A program made the translations under genes and the position numbers. Below the pieces are notes generated by a model. That model was given only the letters and a program-made list of their open reading frames with translations, searched no databases and had not been told where the DNA came from. From NCBI GenBank assembly GCA_965223465.1, contig OZ245025.1, forward strand, positions 2,852,001-2,916,000: DNA of 64,000 nucleotides. The letters run 5' to 3'. Positions 26,559 through 35,806 of this stretch are shown in pieces. Source of the stretch: JAAELZ01 sp965223465 (GTDB lineage Bacteria; Pseudomonadota; Gammaproteobacteria; Arenicellales; Poriferihabitantaceae). The stretch's first letter is position 1; each line of letters begins with the position of its first letter.

Positions 26559-27848
26559 CTAGACAATTTGTTTACATTGCGTCTCACGGGTCATCAGGAC
26601 CAATACCAATGATAGAACCAGCCATCCAAGCATCAGGCTAAAGCTCGCGTGGTAGGCATCCAAGCTATATAGGCGTTCACCACCCGCCATTTGTCCATCC
26701 CAGCGCTGATCCAGCATCCACCCGACCGCAGGTTGCAGTAACATTGGCCCCATCATTACGCCCATGTTAACAATGCCTGAGGCGGTGCCAGCTAAATGAA
26801 TAGGAGCAGATTCTTTAGCAAAGGCAAAAGTCAGGATCATACAGCCAGAGGAAAAACCCACGACCAACAATAGGGCGGTTAATAGGCGTAAATCGAGGTC
26901 AGGCACCCACAGAATGATAGCCCAAGCGATGAGGGCTATTAGTACGCCTAGTGTATAAAGGGGTTTGCGTCGACCAATTCGATCAGACAGCCAACCAATA
27001 ACCGGTCCACCCAGTGCGAAGGCAACCAGAAGTGTTGAGTTGAGTATTGCTGCGGTGGTTTTTTCCATTCCGTAGTGGGTGGTGAGAAAAGGCACTCCCC
27101 ACAAGCCAGCAAACGTAAGAACGCAGCCAACGACCCCACCCGAGATCAAGTACAGAAACCAGACATTTCGATGTTGTAAAGATTTAACGATACCCCGTAG
27201 CATCGTGTCATTATTCAGGATCGGGGTATCATTATGATCGACCGCATAACTGGCGTAGCCTTTGTCTTGGGGGTCATCACGTACAATCAACCAAATTGCA
27301 ATCGCGACCAAGCAGGTTAGCCCTGCGACTACCATCATGACCGGGCGCCAGCCAAAGGCATCCACTAATAATCGGAGGGGCACTCCAGCAAAGACTGCGC
27401 CAACGACACCGGTAAATAGGGCCATCCCGGTAGCGAGCGATACCTGTTTGGCGGGCAGCCAGTGATTGGACAATTTCAGCATGCATACAAAAGCAACTGC
27501 GACTGACCCACCAATGAGCAGGCGCCCAATACCGGCCCACCAAGCGTTAGTGGCTAACGCAAATACCAATGTGCCGAAGCCCGCAACAAAAGCGCCGGCA
27601 ATGAGTAATCGCCGCGGGCCCCAGTTATCTGCCAATACCCCGGTCGGTACTTGCATGGCAACATAGCTATAGAAGTAAAAGGCGGATAAATTACCCAGCG
27701 CTGCCGCGTTTAGCGCGAAATCAGACATCAGTTCCGCCGTGATTACCCCAGGCGCAACGCGCTGGAAGAACCCGACCAAGTAAAGCATCGCCCCAAGCCC
27801 CCATACTAACCAGGATAGGCGCAGCGGAGGATAAACGTTGACCTTCAC
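26559..27848 (-). CDS. MFS transporter
   Basis: A 429-residue major facilitator with twelve hydrophobic segments. The cytoplasmic loop 2-3 motif appears as GVLADNWGPRRLL, and the matching loop in the second half as GWLSDRIGRRKPLY. The substrate is unknown; the overall look is of an anion or sugar-acid porter type. It lies 76 bases downstream of the class V aminotransferase-fold gene on the same strand, so the two may form a unit. Confidence 0.88.
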   Translation of the reverse strand: MKVNVYPPLRLSWLVWGLGAMLYLVGFFQRVAPGVITAELMSDFALNAAALGNLSAFYFYSYVAMQVPTGVLADNWGPRRLLIAGAFVAGFGTLVFALATNAWWAGIGRLLIGGSVAVAFVCMLKLSNHWLPAKQVSLATGMALFTGVVGAVFAGVPLRLLVDAFGWRPVMMVVAGLTCLVAIAIWLIVRDDPQDKGYASYAVDHNDTPILNNDTMLRGIVKSLQHRNVWFLYLISGGVVGCVLTFAGLWGVPFLTTHYGMEKTTAAILNSTLLVAFALGGPVIGWLSDRIGRRKPLYTLGVLIALIAWAIILWVPDLDLRLLTALLLVVGFSSGCMILTFAFAKESAPIHLAGTASGIVNMGVMMGPMLLQPAVGWMLDQRWDGQMAGGERLYSLDAYHASFSLMLGWLVLSLVLVLMTRETQCKQIV

Positions 27849-27924
27849 GGTAATGGCAGATTTACAGTGGATTGGGTTTTTGGGGTGACTAGCTTACGAA
27901 GATGTGAGCGAATAACATTTCGAT

Positions 27925-29631
27925 TTATGCCTGTCGGAAAAACTGTAAATCAACCAAGTCTGCAGATAAGGGTCTGTTTGGGCGCGCTTCCAGATCTTGT
28001 AATATGGTATGCGCTTGGTCGAGATAGCTTTGATAAGTTCGAGCGCGTTCAGCTTGTGAAAGTGTTGGGAGCTTGAGTTCGCTCGCCCCCAGCGCGTTAG
28101 TCAAAGAAAAATCTTCCAACTTTGTTTCATCCTGCTGGTGGATCCAGGCGCCGGTGGGTAGGTCAACCTCGTATTGGGTTAAAAAGTGGTGGCCATAACG
28201 AGCCACGAAATCAACCACCTGGATGATATAGTCCACCTCGGTATCATCCATGGTGTAATGAAACCCCAATCTGCACCATCCGGGTTTAATTGCATTGCAG
28301 CCCTGGTTGACAGCACGACGGTAAATTTGCGAGTGTTCCTGGTCAATCCCGAGTAGGCGATGGCCATAAGGGCCGGCGCAGGAACAGCCAGCACGGGTTT
28401 GCAGGCCAAATAAATCACTGAGCAAACGTGTGACGAATTTCGGGTGTAACCATAAGCCATCCGGTGAGCGCAGATTAAACGAGACGATCCCAACCCTTTT
28501 TGTTGGGTCGGTATTACCCATGATCTCGATGGCTGGATTTTTCGACCAGGCAGAAAAGGCTTTTTTCAGCATAGCATGTTCTCGCTGCTCAATCGTGTGG
28601 GTGCCGATGGTCTGTTTGATTTCAAATGCCAAGGCTGCACGTAGAGTTTGTAAAATACCTGGCGTACCGGCGCTCTCGCGGGTTTCAATTTCCTGGATAA
28701 AGTCATGATCGTTTTGGCTGACATAATCAACCGTGCCGCCACCGGCTACCGTGGGAGCCATTTCTTGGGGGTAAATCCGCTCATTGAAGACCAGCACACC
28801 ACTAGAACCTGGGCCGCCAATAAATTTATGCGGTGAGATATAAACCGCATCTATCGATGGGTCGTCTCCATCAATTTGGACAGGGGGGTTCATGTCAATC
28901 TCAACGTATGGGGCACTGGCAGCAAAATCAAAACAGGCCAGCGCATTATAACGATGTAATAAGATGGCAATTTGATCCACTGGGGAACGCATACCAGTTA
29001 CGTTTGACGCCGCCGAGAAAGAGCCGATACGCAGCCGGTTCTGATATTGCGGATCTTGTAGCAGCCTTTCGAGAAGGGTCAAATCTATGCAGCCTTCGTC
29101 ATCCAGATCAACCTCGACCACGGTCGCAAGGCTTTCTCGCCAGGTGACCTCATTGGAGTGGTGCTCGTAAGGGCCAATGAAAATAACGGGTTGGTATGTG
29201 TTGATAATTGATTCGAGCTGACCAGAACAGACGGGATCGTGCTGCTGCATGAGCCCCAATAGCATGGCCTGGGTGGCTGGGGCCAGCCTTACGCCGAGGA
29301 TTTCCTGTAACTTGGTAATCGCTGCTGTTGCCCCTGCACCGCAATTAATAATTCTGCCACCTTGGCCTGCATTTAGCGCCGACTTGATACAACTCTCGGC
29401 TTGGTGGAACAAGCGCGTTGTTTGTTGTCCGGTGCGGTCATCTTCGGTGTGGGTGTTGGCGTAATTAACCAATACAGACTGGATATAACGTTCCACAAAT
29501 ACCAAACCCCTGCCTGAAGCAGTATAGTCACAGTAAGTTTGAATACGGTCACCATAAGGCGTTTCGATTGTCTGATCAATGCCAATGGTTTGTTGCCGCA
29601 AATATGACAGACTAAGCTTAGGTAAATTCAT
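27925..29631 (-). CDS. Class V aminotransferase-fold PLP enzyme (cysteine-desulfurase-like)
   Basis: A 568-residue fold-type I pyridoxal-phosphate enzyme. The core (about 30-480) shows Asp235 in CFDFAASAPY, the PLP lysine Lys269 in ISPHKFIGGPGSSG, and EHHSN at 156-160 for cofactor stacking. After the core there is an unusual extension of about 90 residues (from FVARYGHHF onward) that fits no catalytic domain. A cysteine-bearing loop RAGCSCAGPYG near 413-423 recalls desulfurases, but it also occurs in epimerase-like relatives. Substrate unknown. It may be co-transcribed with the MFS gene. Confidence 0.83.
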   Translation of the reverse strand: MNLPKLSLSYLRQQTIGIDQTIETPYGDRIQTYCDYTASGRGLVFVERYIQSVLVNYANTHTEDDRTGQQTTRLFHQAESCIKSALNAGQGGRIINCGAGATAAITKLQEILGVRLAPATQAMLLGLMQQHDPVCSGQLESIINTYQPVIFIGPYEHHSNEVTWRESLATVVEVDLDDEGCIDLTLLERLLQDPQYQNRLRIGSFSAASNVTGMRSPVDQIAILLHRYNALACFDFAASAPYVEIDMNPPVQIDGDDPSIDAVYISPHKFIGGPGSSGVLVFNERIYPQEMAPTVAGGGTVDYVSQNDHDFIQEIETRESAGTPGILQTLRAALAFEIKQTIGTHTIEQREHAMLKKAFSAWSKNPAIEIMGNTDPTKRVGIVSFNLRSPDGLWLHPKFVTRLLSDLFGLQTRAGCSCAGPYGHRLLGIDQEHSQIYRRAVNQGCNAIKPGWCRLGFHYTMDDTEVDYIIQVVDFVARYGHHFLTQYEVDLPTGAWIHQQDETKLEDFSLTNALGASELKLPTLSQAERARTYQSYLDQAHTILQDLEARPNRPLSADLVDLQFFRQA

Positions 29632-29681
29632 GGGTGCTGGATATATTTAGTAGGTTGGGTCAATTGTAGACCGAATTGATA

Positions 29682-29788
29682 GCACCGCTCTAAAATATTA
29701 TTCAACCTTGTGCTAAGTATTTTGCCAAAAAAGGGGCGTTTTTCTTATTATGATCAGCAATCGCTAAGCTGCTTGAATAATGCGGTGC
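29682..29788. repeat. Long bulged inverted repeat upstream of the SLC13 permease
   Basis: GCACCGC (29682-29688) and ATTATTCAA (29697-29705) pair exactly with TTGAATAAT (29773-29781) and GCGGTGC (29782-29788). The result is a 16-bp stem with an 8-base bulge on one side and a 67-base loop. It ends 21 bases before the permease start, so it could form a structured leader. It could also be a decayed mobile element end. Confidence 0.5.
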
Positions 29789-29809
29789 TTTATAAGAGGA
29801 TAGCCCACC

Positions 29810-31585
29810 ATGAACTTTGAACAAATTACGCTGTTTTTATTAATGGGATCGGTGTTGGTGCTGCTGCTATGGGGTAAGTGGCGTTATGATCTGGTCGCAT
29901 TTGGGGCGCTTTCACTAGGACTAATATTGGGCGTGATCCCGAAAGATCAGGCTTTTTCCGGCTTTGGTCATCCCGCGGTGATTATCATTGCGCTGGTTTT
30001 GATGATCTCCAGAGCGTTATCGCAATCCGGTGCGATTGAAATGCTGTCCAGCAAATTGATCGATGGTACGCGCTCATTGACCATGCATATCGCGTCGATT
30101 GGCGCCTTGGGGGCGGTATTGTCTGCTTTTATGAATAATGTTGCGACGCTGGCGCTGTTGATGCCGGTCGATATTCAGGCCGCTAATCGGGCAAAAAGAT
30201 CGGTAGCACAATCACTGATGCCACTTTCGTTTGCCACGATTCTGGGTGGTATGGTGACATTAATAGGTACACCGCCGAATATTGTTATATCTCAATTTCG
30301 TGAAACCGCCCTGGGTGAGCCATACAAGATGTTTGATTTTGCCTGGGTGGGTCTGGGCACTGCGCTGGCGGGGTTGGTGTTTGTAGCACTGGTTGGTTGG
30401 CGATTAGTGCCGACCGCGCGCGCCAAAACAGATACCTCGGGTGATTTGCGTAATCTCGATGATTATATCGTGGAGATTGGCTTTGATGAGGAATCACCTG
30501 CCATCGGGCAGACCACCCGAGAACTGAGCCAGATCGCCGCTGAGCATGATGTACTGATTCTTGGCCTGGTCAGAAAAGGTAAAAGACTGCCTGGCAAGGC
30601 AACCCGAGTAAAAATTAGTAAGGGCGATATGCTCGTGGTCGAAGCTAGCCCTAAAAGCTTGGAGAGCTTTTCGGGTGAATTAAAGCTGGCTTATTCAAAA
30701 TCAACTCGGCACAAAGGGTCATTGTCCGGCACCCTGAGCATGATGGAGGCAACGGTACCGCTTGAATCACGTATCGTCGGGCGCGCGGCCGAAGATGTGC
30801 GACTACTTTATCGCCATGGGGTTTTACTGCTGGGAATTTCGCGGCAAGGCAAGACTTTTCGTGAGCGCATTCGGCGGGTAAAAATTCAACCGGGAGATGT
30901 GCTCTTATTAATGGCTGAGCAGGAGCAACTCGAAGATGTGATTAATTGGCTGGGAGCGCTTCCGCTTGCTCCGCGTGGTCTGCAGGTTATTCAACGTGAT
31001 AAAGCCTGGTTGGCCATCTCGCTTTTTTCCATTGCCATTTTGCTGGCGAGTTTTGGTGTCATCTATTTACCCATCGCGCTGTCGATGTGCGTGGTGCTAT
31101 ATGCGTTCTTAAAGGTGGTAACGCCAGCGCAAATGTATGATTCAGTGCAGTGGTCAGTAATTGTATTGATCGCGTCTTTAATTCCTATTGGTGCGGCGCT
31201 TGAAGCCTCAGGCGGTACCAAGCTAATCGCCGAAGCCATTGTTGGTTTTACCCAGGGCTGGCCGGTAGTGGCCATATTGGCTTTGTTGATGGTAGTTACT
31301 ATGACGCTATCGGATATGCTCAATAATGTTGCTACCGTGTTGATCGCAGCCCCGATTGGCGTGGATATTGCGCAGCAGCTCGATGTCAATCCAGATGCCA
31401 TGCTGATGGGGGTAGCGATCGCAGCGTCGTGTGCATTTCTCTCGCCCATCGGGCATAAAAACAATACCATCATTATGGGGCCTGGAGGTTACAAATTTGG
31501 AGACTATTGGCGTATGGGTTTACCCCTTGAAATACTTATTTTGTGCGTTTCCATCCCCTTGATTATGTTTTTTTGGCCATTGTAA
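29810..31585 (+). CDS. SLC13-family permease with two TrkA-C domains
   Basis: A 591-residue inner-membrane permease of the SLC13 / ion-transporter superfamily. The N-terminal half-transporter (about 1-205) contains SAFMNNVATLALLMPV and GTPPNIVISQFRE, and the C-terminal half contains SDMLNNVATVLIAAP and SPIGHKNN. Between them (about 215-395) are two TrkA-C (RCK_C) regulatory domains. Such proteins are variously annotated as sulfate, dicarboxylate or sodium-coupled carriers; the substrate is not readable. AGAGGA precedes the ATG. A similar protein is encoded at 33901. Confidence 0.87.
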   Translation: MNFEQITLFLLMGSVLVLLLWGKWRYDLVAFGALSLGLILGVIPKDQAFSGFGHPAVIIIALVLMISRALSQSGAIEMLSSKLIDGTRSLTMHIASIGALGAVLSAFMNNVATLALLMPVDIQAANRAKRSVAQSLMPLSFATILGGMVTLIGTPPNIVISQFRETALGEPYKMFDFAWVGLGTALAGLVFVALVGWRLVPTARAKTDTSGDLRNLDDYIVEIGFDEESPAIGQTTRELSQIAAEHDVLILGLVRKGKRLPGKATRVKISKGDMLVVEASPKSLESFSGELKLAYSKSTRHKGSLSGTLSMMEATVPLESRIVGRAAEDVRLLYRHGVLLLGISRQGKTFRERIRRVKIQPGDVLLLMAEQEQLEDVINWLGALPLAPRGLQVIQRDKAWLAISLFSIAILLASFGVIYLPIALSMCVVLYAFLKVVTPAQMYDSVQWSVIVLIASLIPIGAALEASGGTKLIAEAIVGFTQGWPVVAILALLMVVTMTLSDMLNNVATVLIAAPIGVDIAQQLDVNPDAMLMGVAIAASCAFLSPIGHKNNTIIMGPGGYKFGDYWRMGLPLEILILCVSIPLIMFFWPL

Positions 31586-31627
31586 ACAGGTATTAGTTTG
31601 CACGACCTAAATAGTAAGGTCGATAAA

Positions 31628-32251
31628 ATGATTGAGTTAATTTCTCTAATGTCGGTTGCGGTGACTTTCTTCATCGTTACTGTTTCACCCGGTCCTGCGA
31701 CAATCTCAAACGCGACGATTGCGATGCAGCACGGCCGAAAAACGGGATTGATCTATGGTTCAGGCTTGGCTTGTGGCTTGGCATTTTGGGGAGTAGTGGC
31801 CGCGAGCGGAATGGGTGCACTCCTGCAAAGTTCATTCTATTTTCTAGTGATACTTAAAATTGTGGGTGGCCTTTACCTTTTATGGCTCGCTTTTTTATCT
31901 GCTCGTTCTGTTTGGATACCTAAAGCCCAGGCCTCAGTTTTTTTACCCAAACAAAGCTGGTTTTGGCAAGGTTTTTTACTAAATTTATCCAATCCAAAAG
32001 CAGTACTGGCTTGGATGGCGGCCCTATCGGTTGGGCTCGACTCGAATGACGACTTATACGCCATCATTGTTGCTACTATGGTTTGCATGATGGTGGGTTT
32101 TACGGCCTATGCACTATACTCGATCTTATTTTCAGTTGAAGGCATTATGCGCGTATATCAAGCCTGTCGTCGATGGATTGATGGCGCTGTCGCGGGGTTG
32201 TTTTCTTTAGCAGGATTCGGTCTGATTCGGTCAGCTTTTTCAAAATCATAG
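31628..32251 (+). CDS. LysE-family translocator
   Basis: A 207-residue inner-membrane exporter of the LysE/RhtB family, which expels amino acids or related metabolites. It has six hydrophobic segments; the family N-terminus SPGPATISNATIAMQHGRK lies near residue 19. I chose the ATG at 31628, which has AAGG seven bases upstream. A TTG 30 bases earlier is possible but unsupported. It follows the permease by about 40 bases. Confidence 0.87.
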   Translation: MIELISLMSVAVTFFIVTVSPGPATISNATIAMQHGRKTGLIYGSGLACGLAFWGVVAASGMGALLQSSFYFLVILKIVGGLYLLWLAFLSARSVWIPKAQASVFLPKQSWFWQGFLLNLSNPKAVLAWMAALSVGLDSNDDLYAIIVATMVCMMVGFTAYALYSILFSVEGIMRVYQACRRWIDGAVAGLFSLAGFGLIRSAFSKS

Positions 32252-32307
32252 TTCGCCCAGCTATGAAACAATATTACCTACCCCATTCAAGGGGGTAAAA
32301 TTCAGCT

Positions 32308-33405
32308 ATGCAAGCTGCCAGCAATCTACCCGAGCGTAAAATAATCCATATTGATATGGATTGCTTTTATGCGGCGGTGGAAGTACGAGAAAATCCTGCA
32401 TTGCGTGGTAAGCCTGTTGCGGTGGGTGGCTTACCTACACAAAGAGGGGTTGTGGCAGCCTGTAACTATGAAGCACGCGCTTTTGGGGTGCACTCGGCGA
32501 TGTCGATGTCAATGGCATTTCGGCGCTGTCCTAAACTGGTTCGTTTGCCCGTCAGGATGGATTTATACAAGCAAGTATCAGCGCAAATTCGAGCTATTTT
32601 TACTGACTATACCGAGCTGGTGGAACCGCTATCACTTGATGAAGCGTATTTAGATGTTAGCGGTAAACCGCATTGTCGTGGGAGTGCCAGTTTGATGGCT
32701 GCTGAAATTCGCCAACGAATATTTAACACCACGGGTCTTACCGCGTCGGCAGGTGTGGCGCCTAATAAACTGATTGCCAAAATTGCGAGTGATTGGCAAA
32801 AACCCAACGGCCAGACCGTTATCACACCAGCGCAGATTGATGAATTTATTCGACCGCTACCGGTTAATAAAATTTTCGGTGTAGGTAAAGTCACTGCGCA
32901 AAAAATGCATGCTTTGGGTATTCATACCTGTGACGATTTACAAGGTCTTGATCGACAACAGCTACGAGTACATTTCGGTAATTTTGGTGAGCGTTTATAT
33001 GCGCTGAGCCGCGGCATAGATCATCGCGCCGTGTCGAATAATCGGCTGATAAAATCACTCAGTTTGGAAGATACCTACCCAATCGATCTACCGGATCTTG
33101 CTGCTTGCCTCGAGGCGCTGAATCCTTTGTACCAAGGGCTGCTTACTCGGTTTGCGCGGGCGAAAACCAAATCTCAGGAAAAAGCCAAACGGTTGGGGGT
33201 TGCAGCGCAATCGCTGCAACCTAAAAGTTTAGTTTTAAAAATGCGGTTTTCCAATTTTGTTACCACAACCGCACAAACGCTTGGCACCAAACCGGATATC
33301 GCAGTTTATTGCCAACTTTGTGAGCGTGCCTATTTAAGGGGTGAGCGGCCTGTACGTTTGCTCGGTCTGGGTCTGGCGTTTGATGTGGGTGGCGATGCCA
33401 AATGA
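32308..33405 (+). CDS. dinB: DNA polymerase IV (Y family)
   Basis: Translesion polymerase of 365 residues. Catalytic acidic motifs are IDMDCFYAAVE at the N-terminus and SLDEAYLDVS about 90 residues later, followed by TGLTASAGVAPNKLIAKIA and the thumb and little-finger domains. The C-terminal beta-clamp motif is not obvious. No LexA-type CTGT-N8-ACAG box is visible upstream, so SOS control is not evident. TAAAAT at 32296-32301 could serve as a -10 element. Confidence 0.95.
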   Translation: MQAASNLPERKIIHIDMDCFYAAVEVRENPALRGKPVAVGGLPTQRGVVAACNYEARAFGVHSAMSMSMAFRRCPKLVRLPVRMDLYKQVSAQIRAIFTDYTELVEPLSLDEAYLDVSGKPHCRGSASLMAAEIRQRIFNTTGLTASAGVAPNKLIAKIASDWQKPNGQTVITPAQIDEFIRPLPVNKIFGVGKVTAQKMHALGIHTCDDLQGLDRQQLRVHFGNFGERLYALSRGIDHRAVSNNRLIKSLSLEDTYPIDLPDLAACLEALNPLYQGLLTRFARAKTKSQEKAKRLGVAAQSLQPKSLVLKMRFSNFVTTTAQTLGTKPDIAVYCQLCERAYLRGERPVRLLGLGLAFDVGGDAK

Positions 33406-33443
33406 TTTGTTATACTGCGGCCAAATAAACCCGCCTTATCAAC

Positions 33444-33812
33444 ATGAATAAACCAAACGGCACCGGAATCGAGCGTATTATCAAAGCGGGTAAATGCTCT
33501 ATGAAGGGTTTGCGCGCAATCTATCAGCATGAGGCCGCATTTCGCCAGGAGCTGCTCGCGATCATTGTATTGCTGCCTTTGGCGTTTCTACTTGGAAAAA
33601 CCGCACTTGGAATCAGCCTAATGGTGTTTGGATTAGGGTTGGTATTATTGGTTGAAGTGATTAACTCTGCGATTGAGGCAGTGGTTGACCGAATTGGCTC
33701 CGAGCACCACGATTTGTCTGGGCGGGCCAAGGATTTAGGCTCGTTGGCAGTTTTAATGGCGATGATACTTTGCGTGATTCTCTGGCTTGGGGTATTGTTT
33801 TCCAGCGCTTAA
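33444..33812 (+). CDS. dgkA: Diacylglycerol kinase
   Basis: Small integral-membrane kinase, 122 residues with three transmembrane helices, that recycles diacylglycerol to phosphatidic acid. The family signature is EVINSAIEAVVDRIGSEHHDLSGRAKDLGSLAV: the catalytic glutamate and the EVINSAIE segment are seen at about residues 71-78, with the motif continuing to about 100. TATACT lies upstream near 33411. It follows dinB by 38 bases. Confidence 0.95.
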   Translation: MNKPNGTGIERIIKAGKCSMKGLRAIYQHEAAFRQELLAIIVLLPLAFLLGKTALGISLMVFGLGLVLLVEVINSAIEAVVDRIGSEHHDLSGRAKDLGSLAVLMAMILCVILWLGVLFSSA

Positions 33813-33887
33813 AGTAAGACAGCATTGGCGGGTGTTATAGGTATAAATGGCAGCAGCGCCAGTCCTATAATTATTATTACTGCGTGC

Positions 33888-33893
33888 TATAAT
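33888..33893 (+). promoter_or_regulatory. -10 hexamer 7 bases before the second SLC13 start
   Basis: A perfect TATAAT is followed by seven bases and then the ATG at 33901, the same spacing as at pgi. No Shine-Dalgarno sequence lies between. A leaderless transcript is therefore plausible. The -35 region is not clear. Confidence 0.4.
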
Positions 33894-33900
33894 TTTGCTT

Positions 33901-35739
33901 ATGAGCGCAACAATTCTCGGAACAAATAACCCTCACGCGTTGGCAGTTTTGGCCTTAACGGCTTTTGCATTATTGCTTTTTACGCGCGAGTCGATCCCGC
34001 TAGAGACTTCATCTCTTATAATTCTTTGCGCACTGGTTCTGGGCTTTGAATTGTTTCCCTTTACCACTGATGACGGTGTATTCCAGTCAACCGAATTATT
34101 TGCAGGATTTGCGCATCCGGCGCTCATCGCGGTTTGTGCTTTAATGGTTTTAGGTCATGGCCTGGTGCGGACCGGTGCATTGGAATATGCTGGCGTATTT
34201 CTCTCTGCTGCCTGGAAGAAAAACGCAAAGTGGTCATTTTTAATGACCATGTTGCTAGCCGCTTTTTTAAGCTCATTCGTAAATAATACACCGATTATCA
34301 TATTGCTGCTGCCTATTTTGGTGAGCGTGTGTATAAAAAACGGGATTAGTGCTTCGGCTTTATTAATGCCGGTAAATTTTGCAACGCTTTTGGGCGGAAT
34401 GGGCACCACCGTCGGCACTTCAACCAACATCATGGTAGTCAGTATTGCGGCCCAGCTTGGTCTTAAAGAATTTGGTGTTTTTGATTTTGCCCTGCCAGCG
34501 GTTTGTGTGGGGATATTTGGATTGCTTTACCTATGGTTGATTGCCCCTAAACTGATACCTCAACGTGAAATGGCCATGACGGATGAATCCGCGCGCATCT
34601 TCACCGCTCAGCTATTGATCAAGGAAAACAATCCCAATATCAATAAGCCGCTTGCAGAAATGACCGAGCTAACCAATGGTCAAATGAAAGTAGAACGAAT
34701 TAGACGAACTGAAAATACCAGTATTTTGCCCCTACCCGATGCGCTCGTTAAAGCCGGTGACCGCTTGCTAATACGCGATACGCCTGACCGGCTTAAATTC
34801 TATGAGCAGGCATTGAATGGTGTTTTATGTGCGGGTGATCATGTGATGGATGCAGAACACCCTCTGCAACTGGCCGATCAGCAGCTTACCGAAATTGCAG
34901 TGTATCCAGGGTCACCCTTAAACCGAAGCACCCTTAGCCAAACGCGCTTTAGTAGTGCGGAGGATTTGCGCGTGGTGGCGATTCATCGGGCGGGAAAGGC
35001 GATTACCGCGATGCCAAAAGGAATCCAGAACGTACGTTTGCGTATTGGCGATGTGTTGCTGGTGCAGGGAAGCGCTAAGGCAGTTGCAAAATTAAAGGCA
35101 CAACCGGATTTAATGGTACTGGATGCCACTCGGGATTTGCCGCGCGCGAATAAAGCGCCGATGTCTTTGCTGGTCATGGGTAGCGTGATTGCCATTGCCA
35201 CAACCAAAGTCCTGCCTGTACCTGTGGTCGCTACATTGGGCGTTGCAGCAATGCTTCTTTGTGGCTGCTTGAACTGGAAAGATGTACGCGACGCCTTGAA
35301 TGTTCAATTAATTCTGATGATTGTGGCCACCCTAGCATTGGGGCAGGCCTTATTATTAACTGGAGGGAGTGAACTATTGGCGAATCAGTTTGTAAACCTA
35401 ATGCAAGGTTTATCCCCCGCGTTGGTTTTGTCTGCATTAATATTGCTCATGACCGTGCTCACCAATATTGTGTCAAATAATGCTGCCGCAGTAATCGGTA
35501 CCCCGATTGCCATTACGGTCGCGCAATCTTTGGGCGCACCTCCTGAAGCGTTTGTGTTGGCAGTATTGTTCGGTGCCAATCTGAGCTTTGTAACCCCGAT
35601 GGCATACCAGACCAACCTGTTAGTCATGAATGCTGTGGGTTATACCTTCATGGATTTCGTGAAAGTCGGTTTACCCCTGGCGCTTATTATGTGGTTTGGG
35701 TTTTCCATTGCCTTATCGTTAATGTATGGCCTGATTTAA
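33901..35739 (+). CDS. SLC13-family permease with TrkA-C domains (second copy)
   Basis: A 612-residue relative of the permease at 29810, with the same plan: an N-terminal transporter half with SFVNNTPIIILLLPILVS and GTTVGTSTNIMVVS, two TrkA-C domains (about 220-400), and a C-terminal half with NIVSNNAAAVIGTPIAITVA and TPMAYQTNLLVMNAVGY. The TPMAYQTN and GTSTN loops differ from the first copy, so the substrate may differ. The start is the ATG at 33901. The next gene is the response regulator at 35807. Confidence 0.87.
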   Translation: MSATILGTNNPHALAVLALTAFALLLFTRESIPLETSSLIILCALVLGFELFPFTTDDGVFQSTELFAGFAHPALIAVCALMVLGHGLVRTGALEYAGVFLSAAWKKNAKWSFLMTMLLAAFLSSFVNNTPIIILLLPILVSVCIKNGISASALLMPVNFATLLGGMGTTVGTSTNIMVVSIAAQLGLKEFGVFDFALPAVCVGIFGLLYLWLIAPKLIPQREMAMTDESARIFTAQLLIKENNPNINKPLAEMTELTNGQMKVERIRRTENTSILPLPDALVKAGDRLLIRDTPDRLKFYEQALNGVLCAGDHVMDAEHPLQLADQQLTEIAVYPGSPLNRSTLSQTRFSSAEDLRVVAIHRAGKAITAMPKGIQNVRLRIGDVLLVQGSAKAVAKLKAQPDLMVLDATRDLPRANKAPMSLLVMGSVIAIATTKVLPVPVVATLGVAAMLLCGCLNWKDVRDALNVQLILMIVATLALGQALLLTGGSELLANQFVNLMQGLSPALVLSALILLMTVLTNIVSNNAAAVIGTPIAITVAQSLGAPPEAFVLAVLFGANLSFVTPMAYQTNLLVMNAVGYTFMDFVKVGLPLALIMWFGFSIALSLMYGLI

Positions 35740-35806
35740 GCGTACAGGCTTGATCACCCGGTGTGGTATCATTTTCCTATTCGTATTACATAGCTGAAAC
35801 AACCCA

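Noticed and set aside
32252..32307. Possible LexA box upstream of dinB
   Set aside because: No CTGT-N8-ACAG pattern is present.
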